64,000 nt of DNA from Oerskovia paurometabola (GCF_016907365.1 NZ_JAFBBV010000001.1:4030001-4094000); one strand, 5' to 3'; positions 17,344-26,113 are shown, counted from the stretch's first letter. Numbers and translations are program-made. Notes: a model not told the origin generated them from the sequence alone.

Positions 17344-18771
17344 ATGCCCTCCCCTCCTGCTGCCCGACGCCGTCGCTCGTCCCTCGTAGGAGGCCTCCTC
17401 GTCGTGGGGCTCGCACTGACCGGGTGCTCGTCGCCCGGCCCCGGCTCCGAGGTGTCGCCCACGCCGAGCGTGGCCCCGACCGCGGTCGCGCTGCCGGGCG
17501 GGACCGTCGGCAAGGCGGCAGGGTGGGTCATCCAGGTGCTCAACGCGGACGCGTCCCCCGACGCCGCGACGCTCGAGCGGCGGTTCGCGCGGCCGTTCCT
17601 GGACCAGGTGCCCGCCGCACAGCTCGTGCCCGTGCTGGAGCAGCTCCGCGCGGACCAGGAGTGGGTGCCGGTCTCGGTCGACGCGGTCGGCCCGGGCGAG
17701 CAGCAGGCCGCGCTGACGATCGTCGGCGCGAGCGGTCAGTTCTTCACGATGCAGATCGGGGTCGACGCGGACAGCCGCATCGAGACCCTCTTCTTCGGCC
17801 CGGGCGACGACCCGCACCGTGAGCCCGCCGAGAGCTGGGACGAGCTGGGCGAACGTCTCGACGCCGTGGACGCACGGAGCTCGCTGCTCGTGGCCCAGGT
17901 CCTGGACGACGGGACGTGCCGGCCGGTCGAGGAGGCCCCCGGCGGCTCGGACGCGGACGAGGTGCTGCCGCTCGGCTCGATCTTCAAGCTCTACGTGCTG
18001 GGCGCCGTGTCGCAGGCCGTCGAGGCCGGGACGCTGACCTGGGACGACGCGCTCACCGTGACCGACGACGTGCGGTCGCTGCCCGCGGGCCAGCTCCAGG
18101 ACGCGCCCACGGGCACCGTGGTCACGGTGCGTGAGGCGGCCGGGCTCATGATCTCGATCAGCGACAACACCGCGACCGACCTGCTGGTCCAGGCCGTGGG
18201 ACGCGACGCGGTCGAACGCGCGCAGGGCGCGCTGGGGCACGTGGACCCGTCGCTCAACACCCCGTTCCTCACGACCCGCGACGCGTTCGCGATCGCCTGG
18301 GGAGCGCCGTCGCAGGCCACCGGGTGGGCGGCGGCCGGCACCGCGGAGCGGCGCGCGATGCTCGACGCGCTGCCCGGTGGGCCCCTCGACGTCGACCCTG
18401 CGGGAGTGACCACGCCCGTCTGGCAGGACGACGTCGACTGGTTCGCGACGTCGTCGGACCTGTGCGCCGCACACGTCTGGTTGCACGAGCGCGGCGAGCA
18501 GGACCCCGTCGTGCGCGAGGTGCTCTCGGTCAACCCCGGCATCGAGGTCGACGCCGAGGCGTGGCCCTACGTCGCGTTCAAGGGTGGCAGTGCGCCGGGC
18601 GTCCTGGCCGGATCGTGGCTCGCGGAGGACGCGGAGGGCGACAGCTACGTCGTGACCGTGCAGCTCGCAGCCACGGACCCGGCCGTGCTCGCGAACCCGA
18701 CCGTGCTGGTCGACACCGCGGAGAGCGCCTTCGCGCTGCTCGGTGGCGTGGCGGGTTCGGGCTCGACGTAG
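17344..18771 (+). CDS. beta-lactamase-fold serine hydrolase lipoprotein
   Basis: This 475-residue protein has a lipobox ending ALTGC (Cys near residue 28). A first domain (about residues 50-160) resembles the Cpe/ORF12-type N-terminal domain, and a class A beta-lactamase-like domain follows. Its catalytic motifs are visible: SIFK (S-x-x-K, near residue 218), SDN in ISISDNTATD, and KGGS in place of KTG. The missing Omega-loop Glu pattern and the replacement of Thr make strong penicillinase activity uncertain. An esterase or peptidoglycan-related role is equally possible. It is extracytoplasmic and monocistronic. Confidence 0.8.
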   Translation: MPSPPAARRRRSSLVGGLLVVGLALTGCSSPGPGSEVSPTPSVAPTAVALPGGTVGKAAGWVIQVLNADASPDAATLERRFARPFLDQVPAAQLVPVLEQLRADQEWVPVSVDAVGPGEQQAALTIVGASGQFFTMQIGVDADSRIETLFFGPGDDPHREPAESWDELGERLDAVDARSSLLVAQVLDDGTCRPVEEAPGGSDADEVLPLGSIFKLYVLGAVSQAVEAGTLTWDDALTVTDDVRSLPAGQLQDAPTGTVVTVREAAGLMISISDNTATDLLVQAVGRDAVERAQGALGHVDPSLNTPFLTTRDAFAIAWGAPSQATGWAAAGTAERRAMLDALPGGPLDVDPAGVTTPVWQDDVDWFATSSDLCAAHVWLHERGEQDPVVREVLSVNPGIEVDAEAWPYVAFKGGSAPGVLAGSWLAEDAEGDSYVVTVQLAATDPAVLANPTVLVDTAESAFALLGGVAGSGST

Positions 18772-18807
18772 AGGGGGCCTCGCGCAGCGCCTTCGACGTC
18801 GACGGCC

Positions 18808-19254
18808 CTACGTGCCGGGAGCCGGTCCCGCGATGGCCTCGACGGCCTTGTCGATGCGCCGCTGCCGGGTCTCGGGGGTCTTCGCGGCCTCGATCGGCTC
18901 GACCAGCGCGCGGCGGCGGCTGAACGACAGGGCGTCGAACGCGGCGCGCGCCGTGGGCGTGAGCACGGCGGCGAGGTCGTCGGGCACGGCGAGCTCGCGC
19001 GGGGCGTCGTCGACCTCGATGTCGACGTCCACCTCGTCGCCGCCCGACACCCCTGCGGCCTCCCGGTTCTCGGCGCTGAGCGCGATCATGAACCGGCCCT
19101 GGTACGGCGCGACCGAGCTGCGGTAGGTGTGCCCGCCGACCGTGACGCGCACCGGCACACGCTTGCCCGCGTCGAGCGCGGCGACCACGTCGTCCGGCAC
19201 GGGGATGCCGGTGGCCGTCTTGCCGCTCTGGAGGATCGTGGTCCGGAATCGCAT
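18808..19254 (-). CDS. DUF1905 / YdeI-OmpD-associated domain protein
   Basis: This 148-residue protein has an N-terminal beta-barrel DUF1905 part (GIPVPDDVVAALDAGKRVPVRVTVGG) and a C-terminal YdeI/OmdA-type helix (FDALSFSRRRALVEPIEAAKTPETRQRRIDKAVEAI). The pair is common in actinobacteria and its function is unknown. A long inverted repeat lies 82 bp upstream of its start. Confidence 0.85.
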   Translation of the reverse strand: MRFRTTILQSGKTATGIPVPDDVVAALDAGKRVPVRVTVGGHTYRSSVAPYQGRFMIALSAENREAAGVSGGDEVDVDIEVDDAPRELAVPDDLAAVLTPTARAAFDALSFSRRRALVEPIEAAKTPETRQRRIDKAVEAIAGPAPGT

Positions 19255-19335
19255 GGGCCGAGTCTTCCACCGGCCCGACGACGTGGCGCGCCGACCGCTC
19301 GACGGTCGCCCCGCCGTCGGGCCGGAGCACGGGGC

Positions 19336-19402
19336 CGAGGTAGGACGTGCTGCGCGAGGTAGAACGCACCGCGCACTACCTCGCGCAGCACGTCCTACCT
19401 CG
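19336..19402. repeat. 27-bp perfect inverted repeat, GAGGTAGAAC family
   Basis: Arms 19336-19362 and 19376-19402 are exact complements around a 13-nt loop. Each arm holds two direct copies of CGAGGTAG. The same family recurs at 56185-56253. It lies 29 bp after the stop of the phosphotriesterase homologue, so it probably ends the sugar-type operon. Confidence 0.9.
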
Positions 19403-19431
19403 CGGTCACACACCGTCACCCGGTCACCCGG

Positions 19432-20481
19432 TCACGCCGTCAGCATCGTCGCCGGGTTCTCGTGCGTCAGGCGGCGCAGCACCTCACGCTCGACCCCGCG
19501 CTGCGCGAGCATCTCGGTGAAGACCGTGGGCACGTAGGCGAACCCGTTCCCGCCGTTCTGCACCCACATCTGCTTGAGGAACACGTCGTGGCTCATGAGC
19601 ACCTGGCCCGCGAACCCCGCGTCGATGAGCCGGTGCACCGCGCCCGCCGTGGTGTGCGGGTCGGGCGAGACGCCCTCCTTGGGGTAGGTGATGTCCATGC
19701 CGACCATGTCGAACTCGAGCCACACGCCCCGCTCCGCGACGGCCCGCTGGTACGCGGGGTCCTCGGCCGAGGGGTCCATGTGGCACAGCACGACCTTCTC
19801 CGGCCGCACGCCCACCTCGTCGAGCACGAGGTCGAGGATCTCGTGCGCGCGACGCTGCCAGCCCGGCAGGTGGATCTGCATGGCGACGTGCGGGTGCTCG
19901 AGCTGCGCCAGTGCCGAGGCGCGCAGCGACGCCCGCTCCCCCGCGGTGAAGTCCGGCGAGACGCCGATCTCCCCGATCACGCCGGGCCGGATGCCCGTGT
20001 CCCGCACGCCGTCCGACAGCTCGCGCGAGATCGCCGCGGCCTGGGCCTCCACGGCCTGGGCCGTGATGCGCTCGCCCTCGAACTTCTCGAGGTAGGCGCC
20101 CGCGCCCATGACGACGTTGAGGCCGGTGCGGCTCGCGACGTCCGCGAGGCGCTCAGGGTTGCGCCCGATCGCCTCGCTCGACGTCGCGTCCACGACGGTC
20201 CGTCCACCGAGGGCCGCGAAGCTGCGGATCTCCGCCTCGACCGCGGCGACGGGCTTGTCGGCGATGTTGTCGGCGCAGCAGTACGGGTCCTGGCGCAGGG
20301 CCCAGGCGACCGACGCCGACACGGGCTCGCGGACCACGGCCCGGGAGAACTCGTAGCTGGGCGCGTCGAGCACTCCCGACAGGTCGTTGAACAGGTGCTC
20401 GTGGGGCAGGGTCAGCCCCAGGTCGTGCACCGCGACGGGTCCGGTGACCGTCTGGACGAATCCGGCCGGCGTGACGTTCAT
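19432..20481 (-). CDS. phosphotriesterase-family metal hydrolase
   Basis: This 349-residue amidohydrolase-fold protein has the first metal motif LPHEHLF (residues 25-31), later His residues in VAMQIHLPGW and VVLCHMDPS, and the last Asp in MSHDVFLK. The usual carboxylated Lys position appears to be Glu in GVIGEIGVSP. That substitution is typical of the PHP/lactonase-like branch rather than pesticide-degrading enzymes. It is likely to open a lactone or hydrolyse a sugar-related ester. It overlaps the transporter gene by 4 bp and is last in the LacI-linked operon. Confidence 0.85.
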   Translation of the reverse strand: MNVTPAGFVQTVTGPVAVHDLGLTLPHEHLFNDLSGVLDAPSYEFSRAVVREPVSASVAWALRQDPYCCADNIADKPVAAVEAEIRSFAALGGRTVVDATSSEAIGRNPERLADVASRTGLNVVMGAGAYLEKFEGERITAQAVEAQAAAISRELSDGVRDTGIRPGVIGEIGVSPDFTAGERASLRASALAQLEHPHVAMQIHLPGWQRRAHEILDLVLDEVGVRPEKVVLCHMDPSAEDPAYQRAVAERGVWLEFDMVGMDITYPKEGVSPDPHTTAGAVHRLIDAGFAGQVLMSHDVFLKQMWVQNGGNGFAYVPTVFTEMLAQRGVEREVLRRLTHENPATMLTA

Positions 20482-21569
20482 CGCGGGCTCACCTCTCCTG
20501 CCTCACCACCGCCGACGGCGGCGGCCACTGCTGCGTCACCGCTCACGCCGGACGAGGTCTCGGTCGACTTACCGGACGGGATCATGCCGATCACCGCCGC
20601 GACGAGCGCGATCACGGTGCCGATGATCGTGGCCGCGTAGATCGTGTGGCCGAGCGACGGGACGGCCCAGTCGATCAGGAGCGAGCCGACGAGCTGGCCC
20701 GCCGTGGACGCGAGGCCCAGGAGCAGCAGCCCGAGGCCCCGGACGAGCAGCGCCATGAGCGCGATCGAGAGGAGGCCGAGCGGGCCGCCGAGGTACATCC
20801 ACCACGTGGGCGGCAGCTGGAAGTCGACGCCCGAGGTCATGGCGCGGATCCCGTAGGCGATGCCCAGGGCCGTGAAGCCGACCAGGAAGTTCCAGCCGAT
20901 CGAGACGAGCATCGAACCCGTGGCGTCGGCGACCGCGGCGTTGCCTGCGGGCTGCCAGCCGGCGAGGAGACCACCGACGAACGGCATGATCGCGAGGGCG
21001 ATCGTGTGCGGGGTCGAGAAGTTCGGCGAGATGACGATGACGGTCGCGACGATCGCGAGGACGGCGCCCGCGAGGCGGAAGAACGTGAGCGGCTGCTTGA
21101 CCGAGGCCGTGACGCCCAGGCGGTCGCAGATCACGCCCGAGATGACCAGACCCGAGATGAGCGAGATCTGGAACGTCGCGACGCCCAGGACGCCGACCGT
21201 CACGCCCTCCGAGAGCACGATGACGGCGCCGCAGAGGCCCGCGAGGAAGTTCCACCACGGGATCGTGCGGCCCTTGATGAGGCTCGGGATCGAGAGCGCC
21301 TCGCGCCGCGTCACGGGGCGCGCGAACACGATGACGCACATCAGGACCAGGCCCGTGCCGAACGAGATGAGGGCGGCCGCGTGACCGTCGCCGATCGTCT
21401 TGCCGAGCTGACCGTTGACCGCGGCCTGCATGGGGCCGAGGGCTCCGGCGAGGACGGTCGCGAGGACGAGGAGCGCGGTCGCGGTGCTCTTGACCTTGTT
21501 GCGCTGCGACGGAGCGACCGTCTGGGCGCCTCCCGAGCGGGAGGCGGTCTCCGGCGTGGTGTGCTTCAT
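20478..21569 (-). CDS. DMT-superfamily transporter (DUF606/YdcZ-like)
   Basis: This 363-residue membrane protein has about ten helices in two homologous halves. Each half begins with a family phrase: GPMQAAVNGQLGKTIGD in the first half and GWQPAGNAAVADATGS in the second. DUF606 proteins are DMT-type carriers with poorly known substrates. It lies between a PfkB kinase and a phosphotriesterase-type hydrolase and probably moves their substrate. The ATG at 21569 follows a 142-bp gap after the kinase gene, which leaves room for a second promoter. Confidence 0.8.
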   Translation of the reverse strand: MKHTTPETASRSGGAQTVAPSQRNKVKSTATALLVLATVLAGALGPMQAAVNGQLGKTIGDGHAAALISFGTGLVLMCVIVFARPVTRREALSIPSLIKGRTIPWWNFLAGLCGAVIVLSEGVTVGVLGVATFQISLISGLVISGVICDRLGVTASVKQPLTFFRLAGAVLAIVATVIVISPNFSTPHTIALAIMPFVGGLLAGWQPAGNAAVADATGSMLVSIGWNFLVGFTALGIAYGIRAMTSGVDFQLPPTWWMYLGGPLGLLSIALMALLVRGLGLLLLGLASTAGQLVGSLLIDWAVPSLGHTIYAATIIGTVIALVAAVIGMIPSGKSTETSSGVSGDAAVAAAVGGGEAGEVSPR

Positions 21570-21606
21570 TGCTTGGCCGTGCCTTTCATCTTTCGACGGT
21601 ACGTCG

Positions 21607-21622
21607 GATCGGTGGACCGATC
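21607..21622. promoter_or_regulatory. short dyad GATCGGT-GG-ACCGATC in the kinase-transporter gap
   Basis: Two perfect 7-bp arms around a GG lie 38 bp upstream of the transporter start. The same gap holds a direct repeat of GGGTGGGGGTCGTGCGG at 21660-21694. It could be an operator or a small hairpin, and no regulator can be named. Confidence 0.35.
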
Positions 21623-21711
21623 GAACGGCCAGCCCTGGGTCGACGCTGAGTGGTCGGGCTGGGTGGGGGTCGTGCGGGGTGGGGGTCGTGCGGTCGGACG
21701 GGTCGTGAGGG

Positions 21712-22695
21712 TCAGTGCTCCGGCGTGGGGTCCTGCGGTGCGGCGGGCACCTCGTCGGCGAGCGGCAGGGACTCGATGGCCCCGTCGCGAGTGGTCGTGA
21801 CGGCCGCGACGCGGGCTGCCCAGCGGGCGGCCCCGACGAGGTCCTCCCCGCGCAGCAGCCCGTCGGCGAGCGCTGCGCAGAAGCTGTCGCCCGCGGCGGT
21901 CGTGTCGATCGCGTCGACGCGCACGGCGGGGACGGGGGTCGGCAGCCCGTCGCGGGGCACCACGACCGAGCCGTCGGCCCCGAGGGTCACGACGACGTCG
22001 CCCGGGAAGGCGAGACCTCGGACCATGGCCACGACGTCGGCGAGCGACCCGGGGGCCTCGTTCGCGCCCGCGAGGGTCGCGAGCTCGAACCGGTTGGGGA
22101 CCAGGACGTCGAACCGGTCGCGGATCTCGGTCGGGACCGGGACCGCGGGGGCCGGGTTGAGGATCGTCGTCCCGGTCGCGAGGCGCGTGACGGCGGCGAG
22201 CGCACCGAGCGGGGTCTCGCACTGGCACAGGACGACCTGTGCGTCGGCGACCGCCCGGACCGCGGCGTCGCGCGAGTCGACGAACTGCTCGTCGACGTCG
22301 CCGTTGGCGCCCGCCTCGATGACGATCGTGGACTCGGGCTGCTCCCAGAGGATCACGGCGGTGCCGGTGGGCTGCTCGGAGATCGCGACCGACGCGACGT
22401 CGAGCCCCTCGGCCACGAGTCGGGTCGTGATCGCGCGGCCCGCGTCGTCGTCCCCGACGGCCCCGACCATCGCGACGCGACGGCCCAGGCGCGCGGCGGC
22501 GACGGCCTGGTTGGCCCCCTTGCCGCCGGGCGAGCGCTTGAGCCCGGCCGCGCTGATGGTCTCGCCCGAGCGCGGGATCCGGTCGACGGTCAGCCGGATG
22601 TCCATGTTCAGGCTGCCGACGACGGTCACCTCCGGGGGGGCCGTGACCTGCGGGGCGAGGGCGGGGGTGACCCCGCCCTCGGGGCGGGCGCTCAT
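21712..22695 (-). CDS. PfkB-family sugar kinase (ribokinase-like)
   Basis: This 327-residue enzyme has the N-terminal family signature VVGSLNMDIRL and SPGGKGANQAVAAARLG. The C-terminal catalytic signature DTTAAGDSFCAALADGL holds the catalytic Asp. LVPNRFEL and VVTLGADGSV are typical of ribokinases. It transfers phosphate from ATP to a sugar or nucleoside-like substrate. Ribose is not certain because no rbs transporter is nearby. Its start shares one base with the upstream stop (TGATG). Confidence 0.9.
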   Translation of the reverse strand: MSARPEGGVTPALAPQVTAPPEVTVVGSLNMDIRLTVDRIPRSGETISAAGLKRSPGGKGANQAVAAARLGRRVAMVGAVGDDDAGRAITTRLVAEGLDVASVAISEQPTGTAVILWEQPESTIVIEAGANGDVDEQFVDSRDAAVRAVADAQVVLCQCETPLGALAAVTRLATGTTILNPAPAVPVPTEIRDRFDVLVPNRFELATLAGANEAPGSLADVVAMVRGLAFPGDVVVTLGADGSVVVPRDGLPTPVPAVRVDAIDTTAAGDSFCAALADGLLRGEDLVGAARWAARVAAVTTTRDGAIESLPLADEVPAAPQDPTPEH

Positions 22696-23438
22696 CAGCC
22701 TGCGAGCCAGGTGATCGCCTGGCCGAAGAGCTTGCCGTAGCCGGACCACTCCATGAACTCGCGGGGTGCCCAGTGCGGGGAGATGTCGGACGCGAAGGCC
22801 AGCGTGCGGCCCTCGCCCTCGGTGCGGACGGCGACGAGGGGGCGACCCTCGATCGTCGCGAGGACGGTCGCGTCGGCCTTGGCCGTGAGCTTCTGGTAGC
22901 CGAGCAGGATGGGCCACTCGGCATCGAGGCCCGCGGTCACGGGGTGCTCGACGTCGGTCAGGACGCCGCTGATGCCCTCGGGGGTCTCCTCGCGGTCGTC
23001 GTACGGGAGGATCTCGACCGGCAGGACGGCCTCGACCGCGGTGCCGTGGTAGTTCGCCTTGGCCTGGAAGCCCTGGAAGCTGAGGTAGCCGCCGGCCATC
23101 ATGAGGCCGCCGCCGCGACGCACCCACTCGGCGAGGAGCTTGATGCGGTTCGGGAAGGGGCGTCCCTCGGAGAACACGACGGGCGGGAGCAGCAGGGTGT
23201 TCGCGCCGATGTCCGACAGGAGGACGACGTCGTAGGCGTCGAGCTCCTCGAGGGTCGACGGGAAGTCGGTCGCGACGAGGTGCGACGGGAGGTGCGTGAC
23301 GTCGTGGCCCTCGGCGGCGAGCGCCTCGAGCAGCTTGGCGCAGCCGATCTCCAGCTGGGCGTGCGGGAAGGCGTCGTAGCCCTTGTAGTCCGTCGCGGCA
23401 TTGATCCACGACTCTCCGGCTAGCAGCACGCGGCTCAT
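22695..23438 (-). CDS. ThuA/GATase-like protein, first gene of LacI-linked operon
   Basis: This 247-residue protein has a flavodoxin/class I amidotransferase-like fold: VLLAGESW at the N terminus, DVVLLSDIGANTLLL, WVRRGGGLMMAGGYLSFQGF and a C-terminal SDISPHWAPREF. It resembles the family annotated as cytoplasmic glutamine-amidotransferase-like (COG5426), related to ThuA of trehalose use. The nucleophile Cys of true amidotransferases is not visible. GAGGAGA precedes the ATG. It lies beside the LacI operators, so this operon should be derepressed by a sugar-type inducer. Confidence 0.75.
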   Translation of the reverse strand: MSRVLLAGESWINAATDYKGYDAFPHAQLEIGCAKLLEALAAEGHDVTHLPSHLVATDFPSTLEELDAYDVVLLSDIGANTLLLPPVVFSEGRPFPNRIKLLAEWVRRGGGLMMAGGYLSFQGFQAKANYHGTAVEAVLPVEILPYDDREETPEGISGVLTDVEHPVTAGLDAEWPILLGYQKLTAKADATVLATIEGRPLVAVRTEGEGRTLAFASDISPHWAPREFMEWSGYGKLFGQAITWLAG

Positions 23439-23484
23439 GCGGTTCTCCTCAAGACGGTTCGGGCTCCGCCGCACATCGGCGACG

Positions 23485-23515
23485 TTGCGCAATGTTGTGT
23501 TGCTGTTGCGCAACA
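23485..23515. promoter_or_regulatory. two LacI-type operators, TTGCGCAA
   Basis: TTGCGCAA occurs at 23485-23492 and at 23506-23513. The second lies within the 12-bp palindrome TGTTGCGCAACA (23504-23515). Their centres are 21 bp apart, two helical turns. A central CG dyad is typical of LacI/PurR-family sites. They lie about 47-77 bp upstream of the ThuA-like start, where they could block its promoter. Confidence 0.8.
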
Positions 23516-23699
23516 ACCTAGGCGCGCGGCATCCTGGTGTCAACCGAGTCGCGACGAGGCACCCACCGACGGGCCGCTGCGGAGCCGACGGCACCGGGAA
23601 ACCGCGGCCCCTACGGACTCCCGGCCTGCCCATCACCGGCGCAGCGATAGGCTCGGGCAGCACCCCGACGGCCGGGGCACGAGCAGAGAGGTGGCGACG

Positions 23700-24767
23700 A
23701 TGACACTGACGCAAGTTGCGCAACACGCAGGCGTCTCGACGTCGACGGCCTCCCGCTACCTGCGCGGCCAGCTCAACGTCCAGCCCGAGACCGCGGCCCG
23801 GATCGACGCCGCCGTGGCCGCGCTCGACTACCGCGGCGCCACCACGAGCCGCGGGGTCCGCGCCGCCCGCCCGAGCGCGGGACCGCACGCCCGCTCCGAC
23901 GCCGGGCAGGGCGTCGTGGCGCTCGTCGTACCCGACTTCACCAACCCGTTCTTTACGACGCTGGCCGAGGAGTGCGCCGACCTCGCCGCGTCCCGCCAGA
24001 TCCCCCTGGTCGTCGCCGTCTCCGGCAAGCACGGCGAGCGCGACGGCGGGCTGAGCCCCCTGATCGGGGGCAGCGACGTGCTGGGCGGCCTGATCTACCT
24101 CGGCATGAGCCGGACCGACGAGCGCCTCGCCCGCGCGGTCGAGGGCGGGCTGCCCGTCGTCGTGATCGACGAGGAGATCGACCTCGACCTCGCGGTCGAC
24201 ACCGTCACGGTCGACAACTACGGCGGCGCCTACCAGGCCACGAGGTACCTGATCCAGCAGGGGCACCGCCGGATCGCGCACGTCGCCGGCCCGCCCGAGC
24301 TCTCCACGACCCAGGAGCGCAAGCGCGGCTACGTCGACGCCCTCACCGACGCGGGACTGCCCGTCGACCCCGAGCTGGTCCGCCACGGCCCGTACACCGA
24401 GCAGTTCGGCGCCTCGACGTTCCCCTACCTGACGCGGCCCGGGAACTCCCCCACCGCGGTGTTCGTGGGCAGCGACATCGTGGCCGTCGGGATGCTCGGC
24501 GCTGCCGAGCTCCACGGCATCCGCATCCCCGAGGACCTGTCGGTCGTGGGCTGCGACGGCATCCGCATCGGCCAGTGGCTGCGCCCCCAGCTCACGACGC
24601 TCGAGCAGCCCGTCGCGGCGCTCGCCCTCGCGGCGGTCGACGCGCTCGAACGGGCCATGGCCCGCCGCGGGGCCGACGCCCCCGACGACGCCGCGGAGCC
24701 CGCTCGCACGGTCCTGCCGCTCCACCTGGTCATCCGCGGCTCGGTCGCGCCGCCGTCGGTCCCCTGA
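23700..24767 (+). CDS. LacI-family transcriptional repressor
   Basis: This 355-residue regulator has the N-terminal LacI helix-turn-helix (TLTQVAQHAGVSTSTASRYL) and hinge helix, then a periplasmic-binding-protein-like sensor (VALVVPDFTNPFFTTLAEEC, VIDEEID, VDNYGGAYQATRYLI, GCDGIRIGQWLRPQLTT). The last phrase is the common LacI C-terminal signature. The ATG at 23700 is preferred over GTG 23691 because GAGG lies 8 nt upstream. It is divergent from the ThuA-like operon, which it probably controls, and it has a matching box inside its own first codons. Confidence 0.92.
   Translation: MTLTQVAQHAGVSTSTASRYLRGQLNVQPETAARIDAAVAALDYRGATTSRGVRAARPSAGPHARSDAGQGVVALVVPDFTNPFFTTLAEECADLAASRQIPLVVAVSGKHGERDGGLSPLIGGSDVLGGLIYLGMSRTDERLARAVEGGLPVVVIDEEIDLDLAVDTVTVDNYGGAYQATRYLIQQGHRRIAHVAGPPELSTTQERKRGYVDALTDAGLPVDPELVRHGPYTEQFGASTFPYLTRPGNSPTAVFVGSDIVAVGMLGAAELHGIRIPEDLSVVGCDGIRIGQWLRPQLTTLEQPVAALALAAVDALERAMARRGADAPDDAAEPARTVLPLHLVIRGSVAPPSVP
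23715..23724. promoter_or_regulatory. third operator GTTGCGCAAC inside the repressor gene
   Basis: The dyad GTTGCGCAAC spans codons 6-9 of the LacI gene. It matches the two upstream operators exactly over TTGCGCAA. A site inside the early coding region fits autorepression by a roadblock or a DNA loop to the upstream pair about 210 bp away. Confidence 0.7.
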
Positions 24768-24809
24768 CCTTCCGCCTCAGGCGCCCCGCACACCGGCCGA
24801 GCGGAGCGA

Positions 24810-24840
24810 CGAGCCGCCGCGCTGATCGCACGGCGGCTCG
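24810..24840 (+). terminator. terminator hairpin after the LacI gene
   Basis: CGAGCCGCCG (24810-24819) pairs with CGGCGGCTCG (24831-24840) around an 11-nt loop. It lies between the LacI gene and the convergent hypothetical gene. Confidence 0.65.
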
Positions 24841-24858
24841 CACCCGGACCTCGACCTG

Positions 24859-25359
24859 TCAGGCGGGCACCTGGATCTGGGCGTCGAGCGTGCGCCGCAG
24901 GAAGCCGTTGAGCGCGGCACCGATGAACCGGCGCCCGCGGAACGTGTGGATCTCGCGGGCCGCGAGGTCCACGAGGACGGGCTGGACGATCACCGCGAAC
25001 TCGAGGCGCGGCTTCACGGTGGCGGCGGCGACGAGCTCGGGCGTGACGCCGTCGGCGACGATCACCGCGAACGCACCGATCCCCGACTGGACACCGCGCA
25101 GCGCGTTGCTGCGCCGCTTGGCGAAGGCCGAGACGTCGCGGGTGTAGAGGTCCACCTGCAGGTCGGTGGGCGTGAAGTGCGCGACCGCGGTGACGACGTG
25201 GACACGAGACATCGCGGCGGGGACGAACTTCGCGCGGTAGCCGACCAGTGCCTGCACCGGGCCGACCTGGTCCCGTCCCACCTCGCAGCCGTCGTCGGTC
25301 ATGCGGCGGCGGGTGGCGTCGAGGTACTCGGCTGCGGTCACGGCGATGGGTGCGTTCAC
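24859..25359 (-). CDS. conserved-looking hypothetical protein, 166 residues
   Basis: I do not recognise this protein. It is soluble, with no signal peptide or membrane helix, and mixed alpha/beta in character. It has regular hydrophobic strands (VHVVTAVAHFTPTDLQVDLYT, GAFAVIVADGVTPE, PRLEFAVIVQPVLVDL). Its codon usage fits the neighbours, and it starts MNAPIAVTAAEYLDATRRRM. It is flanked by the LacI gene (convergent) and a DUF1361 gene (same strand, 49 bp away). Confidence 0.65.
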   Translation of the reverse strand: MNAPIAVTAAEYLDATRRRMTDDGCEVGRDQVGPVQALVGYRAKFVPAAMSRVHVVTAVAHFTPTDLQVDLYTRDVSAFAKRRSNALRGVQSGIGAFAVIVADGVTPELVAAATVKPRLEFAVIVQPVLVDLAAREIHTFRGRRFIGAALNGFLRRTLDAQIQVPA

Positions 25360-25408
25360 AGCGGTGAGCGTAGGGCAGAACGTCGACCGCAGGAAGAGGG
25401 TCGCCCCG

Positions 25409-26113
25409 TCAGCCCGTGACAGCGGTGATGGTCTCGAGGAGCGACCCGATCACGACCAGGTAGATGAGCGCGAAGAACACCGTGTAGAGGCCGCTGAACA
25501 GCAGTGCGTCGCGCACCTTGCCGGGCGTGCGGAAGTACCCGAGGAGCTTGCGCAGGAACCCGACGGGGTGCACCAGGTCCCAGCTGTTGAAGCGGATGTA
25601 CCGCCCCAGGTAGATCCCGAACGAGACGAGCACGAGGATCACGAGGACCACGAGCCAGGACGCCGGGCGCTCGAAGGGGCGCAGGTCCTCGGGGTAGCGC
25701 AGGACGGCGTAGAACATCTGGACGAGGAAGATGTTGACGACGGTGTTGAGGACGCCCGACATCGCGAGGGTCAGGACCGCGACGATGTCGTACCAGAGCG
25801 GCACGTCCTCGCCGTCCTTGCGGTGGCTGAAGTTGAGCTCGGTCACGAGGTATCCGGCGTTGGGCAGCAGCAGGAGCCAGATCGCGAGGCCCGCGACCGC
25901 GAGGATCGCGACGAGCCAGGGCGCTGCCCCGGCCGCAGCGAGCACGAGGTCCACGACGATCAGGGCCGTCAGCACGAACACGGGCAGCACCGACAGCCCG
26001 ACGTTGAGCAGCATCGGCCGGTAGACCTCGGTACGGAACAGGGGCGCGCGCAGGAGGATCAGCGTGAACGCGAAGACGTTGACGAGGATCACGCCGAGGA
26101 ACAGCAGGGTCAT
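25409..26113 (-). CDS. DUF1361 membrane protein
   Basis: This 234-residue protein has six or seven hydrophobic helices. The DUF1361 hallmarks are present: LLLLPNAGYLVTELNFSHR near the middle and SFGIYLGRYIRFNSWDL near residue 165. The family is a multi-pass membrane group without a known function. It is divergent from narK, with which it shares a 173-bp promoter region. Confidence 0.9.
   Translation of the reverse strand: MTLLFLGVILVNVFAFTLILLRAPLFRTEVYRPMLLNVGLSVLPVFVLTALIVVDLVLAAAGAAPWLVAILAVAGLAIWLLLLPNAGYLVTELNFSHRKDGEDVPLWYDIVAVLTLAMSGVLNTVVNIFLVQMFYAVLRYPEDLRPFERPASWLVVLVILVLVSFGIYLGRYIRFNSWDLVHPVGFLRKLLGYFRTPGKVRDALLFSGLYTVFFALIYLVVIGSLLETITAVTG

Noticed and set aside
17344..18771. 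A true class A beta-lactamase resistance gene
   Set aside because: The serine, SDN and KGGS motifs are present, but the protein has an extra domain, lipid anchoring, and lacks a clear catalytic Omega-loop Glu.
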